Shown: positions 57,237 through 64,000 of the stretch, piece after piece
Position numbering within the stretch: position 1 is the stretch's first letter
How the letters are laid out: every line of letters begins with the position of its first letter
Assembly: GCF_000340215.1 (NCBI RefSeq)
Contig: NW_006921532.1
Coordinates: forward strand, 7,220,550-7,284,549
Length of the DNA stretch: 64,000 nucleotides
Direction: 5' to 3'
Origin: Pseudocercospora fijiensis CIRAD86
Taxonomy: Eukaryota > Ascomycota > Dothideomycetes > Mycosphaerellales > Mycosphaerellaceae
Position numbers and translations under genes: made by a program
Notes under the pieces: generated by a model
What the model was told of the DNA's origin: nothing
What the model saw: the letters and a program-made list of their open reading frames with translations, nothing else
Databases searched by the model: none

Positions 57237-58624
57237 TTTATTTTTTTCTTCTTCTTCTGCTGCGCAAAGCTGCCTGACACAGCGTCGCTCAGCTCCTGGA
57301 GGGTGCAGCGGCTGCGCAGTGCGCACTGTCGCGCCTCTAAAACGAATCTTGTGTCTGCTGCCACCTGCAGTAGCGCACTATCGAACAAGCCCAAAAGGCG
57401 CAGATTCGTGGGCGAAGGCTGCGGGGTGCCTGGATTTTCGATACTGCCAGGCTGGGATCAATGTGGAAGTCTGTGGCACATGCCGGGATGTGGTGAAGAC
57501 AGTTCTGGAATTGCAATGAATTGAATGAGAGAATGAGAGAATGCCGACTCACGCTGCACCTGCCGTGGCCGTACGTGCTGGCCGTAGTTCTAGGCGAGAA
57601 GGAGTGCTACTGCCGGCGATCTGTGAGGTCGACGTGTTGCGCTTTCCCTAAACGAAGCCGGGATGGACGTTCTGCTTCCCGCCGTGCCTTGCAGCAGAAG
57701 CCGTCCAATCAACTGCCGAGGCAGAACAGATGCCTCTGCATTGAAACGCATTTTCCCGGAGACGATTCGTGCGTGTGGTTGCGATTGCCACGCCCACATG
57801 CACTTCGAGAAAGACATCGTCATCACTTGAATGACTCGCACGCAGCACATGCCATTGTGAGCGTTGGAGCGGACCGTTCGGTGCCCGATGTGCCAAACAG
57901 ACGTGCGCAGTGCGTGAGCGGACGGCGACCCTGCAAGAAGTATTCAAGTCTTACATAGCAGAACATTTCTCTTTCGCATCGATATTGAGCCGAAGGGCAG
58001 CGAGGCTGCTGCATTGATCGGAATGCGCAGCGGCTGAATCACGTTTCAGTGACCCGCTTCATCCTTCATACCTCACCTCACCTTTGTCCCAATGAGGGTT
58101 GAAGGACAGCCCCATGTGCTCACTTCTTCCTGGGCCTCTGTGTTGTAATCAGAGTAGCAGAACTCACCTGATCGGGAACTTGACTTTGCAATCATTTGAA
58201 CCCTGCTTTCAGCCTGCTAATCACGAATTGTCGAAATCTTCCCGAGCCTTGTAGGCCACCTGCACTCCTTGCTCAGCCTATGCTCCTTCCTCAGTTCCAG
58301 CCTGCCTCCAAATGGTTTGTGCATCTGCACATGCTATGGAGTTTGGAGCAGAAACAACTCCTGCCGTCTCGTTAAAGCTCTACTACACCATGACCCCACT
58401 TCGTTGAACTCGGCTCTGCACCACAACATTCACTGGTCCATCTCGTCAGACGGACCTCCGCTCTTAACACGCCAGAGTAGCATCCACTGAGTCGACAGAC
58501 CTGACTTCGTCGTCTCACATAACATCTATCATTTCTGCATCTGACCTGCACTGACGAGACACTTGACTGTGCAGCACTTCTCACATTAAGGAAAGAGCCC
58601 ATAATACTTTGAGAATCAAGCAGC
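57237..58624. other. intergenic, divergent promoters
   Basis: 1.39 kb between the two start codons. The first part holds a TTCTTCTTCTTCTGC run close to the minus-strand start. Several overlapping short frames (57521-57958, 57590-57850) have no support. The part next to 58625 is CA-rich with ACAT/CATT motifs, and TATA or CAAT boxes could not be assigned. Confidence 0.45.
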
Positions 58625-59704
58625 ATGGATCAACTTGAGAAGAAAGAACTCGATACATCTCGCGGTCTTCACTACCGCTACTTCGTTTCTCCACTTTCCA
58701 CACCAGACTCAAGCAAGCCGACCATTGTTCTCTGCCATGGCTGGCCCGACAGCGCAGAATTGTGGCAATTCGTCATCCCACAACTGCTGCAGACGAAATG
58801 CAGACTGCTCGCTCCAGACTTACTTGGCTCGGGTGGATCTTCGAAGCCTACAGATCCAGCAGCTTTCCAGATCCAGCTCATGGTCGACGATGTAATGGAG
58901 GTTCTTAAAGCAGAAGGCATTGAGGACAAAATCATCCCAATGGGTCACGACTGGTACGTCCGCAAATCATCACACACATTAGACACAGTAGTCTCTAACG
59001 AACATCCTCCCAGGGGCTCCTACTTCGCCCAACGCCTCTACATGCTCCACAAGTCCAAAATGTCAGGCCTCATAACACTAAACGTAGCATACATGCCCCC
59101 AAACCCCGAACCCTTCAACCTCGACGCCATGAACGCCCAAACCAAACAAACAGTCGGCTACCCAATCTACGCTTACTGGGAACTCTTCGCCGACCCCCAA
59201 GTCGGAAAAGTCATGGACCCCAACCTCGAATCAGTCTGGTACGCGTGCCACGGCGCCTCCGAAAAGAACTGGATGCTCCAACTCTTCTGCTCACCCGGTG
59301 AAATAAGAAAATTCATCTCCGCAGGACGTACAGACGTCCCATTAAAATCCTACGGGAAAAACGAAGGTTTAAAAAATTCCTGGCTCCACGAAAAGAAGGC
59401 TGAAGGGATGACTTCACAATGTTCTTGGTATCGAGCCATGACGGAGGGGTATCAGGATTCTACTGATAAGTTTTTGGCCGAGGGGGAGAAGGGGAAAGTC
59501 ACGACTCCTTATCTTTTCATCGGGTGTGATGGGGATGCGGTTTGTTTGACGGGGTTTATTGAGGTGGCGAAACAGTCGGGGGCTGTGAGGGAGGAGCTTT
59601 TGACTGTGAGGGAGTTGAATTCGGGGCATTGGTGTCCGTATGAGAAACCACAGGAGGTGGCGGAGATTGTTGTAGAGTGGTTGGGGAGGGAAGGGTTTAT
59701 TTGA
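58625..59704 (+). CDS. epoxide-hydrolase-like alpha/beta hydrolase
   Basis: Two exons (58625-58953, 59014-59704), 339 residues. HGWPDSAELW (38-47) carries the oxyanion HGxP of epoxide hydrolases, GHDW|G the Asp nucleophile (Asp109), GCDGDAVC the probable acid and GHWCPYEKP the catalytic His. The cap region with Tyr-containing stretches (YPIYAYWELF) would position the epoxide. Such enzymes add water to epoxides, for detoxification or secondary metabolism. No targeting signal is present, so it is probably cytosolic. The 60-nt intron lies exactly after the nucleophile (GHDW), is a multiple of three and contains no stop; retention would insert 20 residues into the nucleophile elbow. Base skew flips near 59.4 kb. 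Confidence 0.88.
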   Translation: MDQLEKKELDTSRGLHYRYFVSPLSTPDSSKPTIVLCHGWPDSAELWQFVIPQLLQTKCRLLAPDLLGSGGSSKPTDPAAFQIQLMVDDVMEVLKAEGIEDKIIPMGHDWYVRKSSHTLDTVVSNEHPPRGSYFAQRLYMLHKSKMSGLITLNVAYMPPNPEPFNLDAMNAQTKQTVGYPIYAYWELFADPQVGKVMDPNLESVWYACHGASEKNWMLQLFCSPGEIRKFISAGRTDVPLKSYGKNEGLKNSWLHEKKAEGMTSQCSWYRAMTEGYQDSTDKFLAEGEKGKVTTPYLFIGCDGDAVCLTGFIEVAKQSGAVREELLTVRELNSGHWCPYEKPQEVAEIVVEWLGREGFI

Positions 59705-60607
59705 GGGGAGGAAGTACGGATTTATATAGGATGTTTGGTGAAGAGCACATCGAAGGTATCGTCTTTCAGTAGAGATGAACGATTCCTTATCCGGGAACTT
59801 AAAAAAGCAAGCAAAAAGTAGCAATCGCTCTTACCTTGATAGTAAATCCCACGTCATCAAGTCTTTCTTGGAGGCTTGGTAATAAGTTCAGTGAATTGTG
59901 GAGCTCTTCCTCAGCGATCTTCAGCGACCCATGCTTGTTTACTAAAATGCAAAATGTATATGAATGCCTGCAGTGCTGGCGGGTAGTAGGTACGTTCCTT
60001 CCTATGCGAAACACGAATTGTGGGTCCTGGGGTTTGCTTGGTCAGTAAAGGAAGGAGCGATGCGGGACCTACTTTTCAGGAATTTTATAATGAAGTGCAT
60101 TTTTTTGCAGTTGGGCCGGAATTGGGTGGGCGTTGATTTGATTCGAGACTTCGAAATCGATTATCTAGGGATGAACTACCTACTATAGTTGCAGGCAGGA
60201 GCTTGGGAGGATTTAGGCCAGATTTTACGAGTTGGTGTGGGAAGTAGAAATGTTAGGTTATGTGTTGGCATCTAGTAGTAGGTACCTATAAACAAACTGG
60301 AAATGCAATGATAGATGCTACTAGTGCACAGCATTGAAGAATGGTATCTGTCGGGGTCATGGGAGTTGTGTGCTGTTCAGAGAACTGATTCCCATTTCTC
60401 ATTCCATAACTGTTAAGTTGGAGCGCTGATGCCAGGTTTTCTCGGTCCGTTTTGTTTACCTTCGAGGTGATGAGAAGGTGTTCACCTCTGGGGTATGAGC
60501 CTGGTCGATTTGGGATGCTCGTGGGGTAAATCGTCGTTGAGACTCCGTTCAAGCAAGACGAGAGTCTACCCAAACGGGGAGACATGCTCGTGGGCACGAT
60601 ATAGGAG
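59705..60607. other. convergent intergenic region
   Basis: Between the hydrolase (+) and HET gene (-) stops. T/A-rich runs (about 60098-60105 TTTTTTT) and short unsupported frames only. Sequence is not RIPed. Confidence 0.5.
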
Positions 60608-62701
60608 CTACATCATCTTCATTTGGGGGTTTTTTCTGTATTCGGCCGTTTTTCGCTTGATGGGGCTGTCGTCATGTATGTGGTCGTCGTCAGTGGCCTT
60701 CGTGTATACCGAGAGAGCCTCGTTGGTTAGCGGCCTTACTCCTCGACTCCTGGGTAACTGGTATGCTTCTTCAAGTGAGGATGAAAGTCTGCGTCTCTTC
60801 CTCAAGACGGCCTTCAGCCCGAAGCTGGTCGATGTATTCCCCCTGTTGATACTTGAGTCAGCAAGCTTCAAAATCCTCTTGCAGTGATCCCTCTGCCTTA
60901 CTTTATGGATATCCGGAATGTAAGCAAGGCCTTGAATTTTATGCCTCGGGCCTTCCTGCCTTAACACAAATGCATCTCTTCCCCCAAATAAGACGCAGAT
61001 ATGATCACCACGACTCAGTCTTGCATAAGTGACGCCAACCCTGCCGTCTGCAAGTTGAAAGAGAATTTTATCTTTGAAAGCGCGTTCACAGTCAAACATA
61101 GCTTCACCAGCTCCTCGTAACTCGAACTTGGAAACAAAACGATCCAACACAGATCGTGTCGATGGACTGCATTGATCCTTCCAGTGATTGATGAACGCCA
61201 TAAAGTATGGAAGCAGATGCGTCGCATCGTCCACACGCAGGGTCTTGTAGTTACCACTAAACAAAGCCGCAGCTGTGTTCTTCGGATTGGTTGTGTCCAG
61301 ATCTGCCGACCAGACGCCAACAAGCCATTCGAGCAGCGTGGTGTTCGAATTGCCTTCTAGATCCAGCAAATTGACCACTTCTCCAACGCACACACCCTGA
61401 ACGTGCAATTCATTCGATGCCTCGTGCCCAATATGAACGACAGCCTGTTGATTCGCATGGACGCGAGCAACAGGTGGGCTGAGATAGTGTATCTGGTCAG
61501 CGGCTATGATATGCAATCGTGGAACCCAAGAAGGCCAATCATAGTCACTTTCTAGATAAGGAACGGAACCTGCTGCCAGATCTAGGACTAGCAAGGATTT
61601 CTCTGATGTGATGGCAGTGGATGTTGCTTCACGATACACAGTGAGAAGGTCCTTCCCATAATCAGGTACTATTTTTCCCTTTATGGACTCTTCGCTTGAA
61701 TGTCCTTCGCGGTGTGTCATGCCGAGGAGAGCGTATACTTTATCCCATGCATTGCTTGTCTGGTACATTGTTGCAAGATCAAGTCGCTGAGAGAGATGAA
61801 GATCCTTTCCATTTTGCAATTGGCGCCGTAGGATACAGAGAGTACATCGGGAAATCAATTCATCCACGAACTGCTGTGGAGAGAAGAACCAGGATACATC
61901 GTGCAGATAAGTCCAAAGTATGGCTTCCTCGAAAATTTGCAATGTCATAGCGTGTGTTCCGTTTATAATAAATATCCGCTTTACAACGAACATTTCTTGC
62001 ACGATCCACAGCCTCGTAAAGTACCTGCATCGGAGAAAAGACAGACAAGCACGCCTATCACACGTGGCAGGAGGTGCGACACGCATGAAGGGTAGATTCT
62101 CACAATGGTATCGAGGCAAATTGAACAGATAATTAAGATCGTGCTGATCACCAGTCAGCTGACGATACTGTCGTTGAAGAGCCTCGAAACTTTGAATCGC
62201 TGCTGGCGTCGTCCCATCGTCCGGACCTAGCCAGGAGAACACCAGGTGAGCCTTGGCAAAAACCCTACCCATCATGGCAACCTGGTGTGATTTCTCCTCT
62301 AGATCATCTTGGTTGATACAAACGGCGTCGATCCATATGAGAGTGGCTTGATGACTCTCATCCGTCCTGATTGCTCGTAGTATGCCTCTTAAAGCTTCTT
62401 CGGCACTGTCTGGAACGAGTGCTTCTCGTCCATCCATAATGATCGGAGCAAGACCAGGATTCTCGCCCCACGCGTATGATATGGCATAGTATGGTTCCTG
62501 CAGGTCGGTGTGCAAGGTCAAACTTTCCAATTTGAAGCGCAGTAGGTGATCGTCATCAGGTTGACCCTGCTCGAAACGCAACACTCGTATCTGCTGTTCA
62601 TCATGTGCAAGAGGGTGGTATTGGTAGGCTTTGGTCATCGTCGAAATATTTAAGCTTGTGGCAAGGAGACCATCGAGCTCTGACGAGCCGTGTGAAGCCA
62701 T
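60608..62701 (-). CDS. HET-domain (heterokaryon incompatibility) protein
   Basis: Single exon, 697 residues. The HET domain spans about 70-235, with YYAISYAWGE at its start, the core LIWIDAVCINQDDLEEKSHQ (121-140), MMGRVFAKAHLVFSWLGPD, and later RYFTRLWIVQEMFV. HET domains are TIR-like modules that trigger non-self recognition and cell death when fungi fuse. The rest (WDKVYALLGM, then FMAFINHWKD and RGDHICVLFGGRDAFVLRQE) is the usual C-terminal region of this family, with no ankyrin, NACHT or WD repeats. The C-terminus is basic (KAVLRKRRRL). No truncation or RIP. Which allele or partner it recognises cannot be told. Confidence 0.92.
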   Translation of the reverse strand: MASHGSSELDGLLATSLNISTMTKAYQYHPLAHDEQQIRVLRFEQGQPDDDHLLRFKLESLTLHTDLQEPYYAISYAWGENPGLAPIIMDGREALVPDSAEEALRGILRAIRTDESHQATLIWIDAVCINQDDLEEKSHQVAMMGRVFAKAHLVFSWLGPDDGTTPAAIQSFEALQRQYRQLTGDQHDLNYLFNLPRYHCENLPFMRVAPPATCDRRACLSFLRCRYFTRLWIVQEMFVVKRIFIINGTHAMTLQIFEEAILWTYLHDVSWFFSPQQFVDELISRCTLCILRRQLQNGKDLHLSQRLDLATMYQTSNAWDKVYALLGMTHREGHSSEESIKGKIVPDYGKDLLTVYREATSTAITSEKSLLVLDLAAGSVPYLESDYDWPSWVPRLHIIAADQIHYLSPPVARVHANQQAVVHIGHEASNELHVQGVCVGEVVNLLDLEGNSNTTLLEWLVGVWSADLDTTNPKNTAAALFSGNYKTLRVDDATHLLPYFMAFINHWKDQCSPSTRSVLDRFVSKFELRGAGEAMFDCERAFKDKILFQLADGRVGVTYARLSRGDHICVLFGGRDAFVLRQEGPRHKIQGLAYIPDIHKVRQRDHCKRILKLADSSINRGNTSTSFGLKAVLRKRRRLSSSLEEAYQLPRSRGVRPLTNEALSVYTKATDDDHIHDDSPIKRKTAEYRKNPQMKMM

Positions 62702-63271
62702 CTCCTCCTTCTCCCCTTAGAATATGGTTTGGAAGCACCAGCGTTTCCTTCGGTCGCGTGAGATATATCATTCGGGGGAATGATAAGTTGCAAGAGGAGC
62801 AGACATGAGAAGGAGCTGAAAAGAGGAATGTTGTTCTCACGACTTCAGAACGGCTGAGTCGTGGAGATGGAGATGCTGAGCGGATGTGGCGCAGACTTCG
62901 CTAAGGAAGGAAGTCGCCAGTTGAAGATGCACGTGATTTTTGACTTGGCTGCAGTCGGTCGGTCGGTCGGTCGCAAGGCAACATAGGGATACCTATTCTA
63001 TACAGGTCAAACCCCGTATCGATGGGGCCTGCTGAGCCTGAGCTACTTTGGAGAAACAGCGGTCACGCACGACCGTGAGCTGCAACATCGACAGACCACT
63101 GAAGATGCCGAAATATGTCCCAGAGATCACTGTGGTCTTGTAGAATTGAAGATGCTCGAACCTCAGCAGTCTCGGCCGTGAAATGCTCAAGTTCTATGCT
63201 CATGCTCCTGCGCCCAACGCCTCGCTAATACCACAATACGTTCAAATGCTTCGAGGCCCAGACTCCACGGA
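62702..63271. other. intergenic: HET promoter side and SLT11 3' flank
   Basis: Contains a TCGG tetranucleotide repeat near 62955-62973 (GTCGGTCGGTCGGTCGGTCG). No gene is supported. Also holds the promoter of the HET gene (minus) and the 3' flank of SLT11. Confidence 0.5.
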
Positions 63272-64000
63272 TCACTCCCCTGCCATCGCAGCGTACTCAA
63301 CATCACCCTGGCCAGGCGGAGGAGCGACAGCTGCCAAGCTATCCAGATCGTCGTTGGCTGATGCGCTCGCCGCGCCACCCTCAATCTGCCTTCTCTGCGC
63401 TGGCCCTCCAACCGCTTTCGTCGCCGCTTGAGTCGCTCTGCCGGCCCGCGCGTTCTCCATGCGCTGCTCTCGGTCCATGTTGTCAAGAGGCTTCGGCTTT
63501 CCCCACTGCACTCTCAATGGCACTCCTTTGACAAGCGCTCTTCCTTGACATGACTCTGCGGCCTTCTCAGCGCCTGCCCTCTCCATGTAGTTGACGAAGG
63601 CGCAATGAGACCGATGCGAGCAGACTAAGCTGCGCAAGGCACCAAATTGCGTAAAATGTTCTCGAATCGCATGTTCGGGTAAATCGTCCTCAACACCAGT
63701 GACGAACAGGGAGGTGATGTTCTTGTCAGCCGGTGGTCGAATATCCTCTGGCTTAGGTGGAAGTGTAGCAGATGAGGGAAAGCCCTTTCCACCCCTGGCT
63801 CCTCCTCGTCCGCCTCTGCTTGCTGATGAGCCGCCTCTCGGTGGTCCATAGGATGAACCGTATGATGACTTTCCTCTCGAATCTGTCGTCCGTATTGGCC
63901 CTGGTGTGTGTGCACCATCTCCGCCTTCCAACAATTTCTGTCCCGAACCAGACCCCTCTGCTTCTTCCAACTCCAGCCGCCTCTGCTTCTTGTAATATGG
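63272..64000 (-). CDS. SLT11: pre-mRNA-splicing factor SLT11/ECM2 (5' part outside window)
   Basis: The frame runs off the right edge, so only the C-terminal ~242 residues are seen. It opens with PYYKKQRRLELEEAEGSG, the sequence after the zinc-finger region in Slt11/RBM22 proteins. Then come a Gly/Arg/Ser-rich linker (RGGSSASRGGRGGARGGKG) and an RRM: NITSLFVTGVEDDLPE (RNP2 LFVTGV), FTQFGALRSLVCSHRSHCAFVNYM (RNP1 region HCAFVNYM), then GRALVKGVPLRVQWGKPKPLD. The protein contacts U6 snRNA and the catalytic centre of the activated spliceosome. The tail (REQRMENARAGRATQAA and the Ala/Pro-rich end) is typical for fungi. No intron appears in the visible part. Confidence 0.92.
   Translation of the reverse strand, partial: PYYKKQRRLELEEAEGSGSGQKLLEGGDGAHTPGPIRTTDSRGKSSYGSSYGPPRGGSSASRGGRGGARGGKGFPSSATLPPKPEDIRPPADKNITSLFVTGVEDDLPEHAIREHFTQFGALRSLVCSHRSHCAFVNYMERAGAEKAAESCQGRALVKGVPLRVQWGKPKPLDNMDREQRMENARAGRATQAATKAVGGPAQRRQIEGGAASASANDDLDSLAAVAPPPGQGDVEYAAMAGE

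Noticed and set aside
57521..57958. Plus-strand frame in the divergent promoter upstream of the epoxide hydrolase
   Set aside because: Overlaps other equally long frames on the opposite strand; no domain or codon pattern.

Overview
The window is nuclear DNA of a filamentous ascomycete, most likely a Dothideomycete (Mycosphaerellales-like; inferred from gene content and style, species not determined). Genes are compact, most introns are 46-90 nt with GT...AG ends and CTRAC-like branch sites, a HET-domain gene and a Zn2Cys6 regulator are present, and repeats have been mutated by RIP (CpA/TpG converted to TpA).

Layout. 1-5.9 kb: housekeeping genes, namely the 3' part of a PARP-type zinc-finger protein gene (+), ATP synthase subunit h (ATP14, -) and TFIIB (SUA7, +). 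5.95-22.5 kb: an island in which nearly all CA and TG dinucleotides are gone while CG remains. It holds a wrecked Helitron on the minus strand, with a RepHel pseudogene (Rep HUH domain and PIF1-like helicase) and a recognisable 3' end (hairpin plus CTAG, host T). Its 5' part carries unidentified coding-like traces, a 129-bp in-frame tandem repeat and two tRNA-like modules. 22.8-38.6 kb: normal genes, namely an alpha/beta hydrolase, a large PAN/Apple-type mucin-like surface protein (-) divergent from a Zn2Cys6 transcription factor (+), a conserved fungal protein, ERG2 sterol C-8 isomerase (-) and a coiled-coil protein (-).

39.2-54.3 kb: a nested transposon island. A complete Ty3/Gypsy chromovirus (39193-46320, 198-bp LTRs, ATATT target duplication) sits at the left edge of a MULE. 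The MULE transposase frame is itself interrupted by a Tad-like LINE (48990-53876, 14-bp target duplication). All are RIP-inactivated. 54.9-64 kb: DAP1-like cytochrome b5 protein, a conserved basic/Ser-rich protein (-), an epoxide-hydrolase-like enzyme, a HET-domain protein (-) and the 3' part of the splicing factor SLT11/ECM2 (-).

Functional links: ERG2 and DAP1 both act in ergosterol synthesis and lie on opposite sides of the second island. The surface protein and the transcription factor share a divergent promoter region. The most notable observations are a 169-bp perfect tandem duplication that truncates the transcription factor, an inversion of base skew inside several genes on both strands, a knife-edge RIP boundary inside the 5' LTR, a self-priming signature in the retrotransposon, and the large unidentified part of the Helitron. 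In heavily RIPed DNA TGA cannot persist, so frames there are judged by motifs and stop density only.
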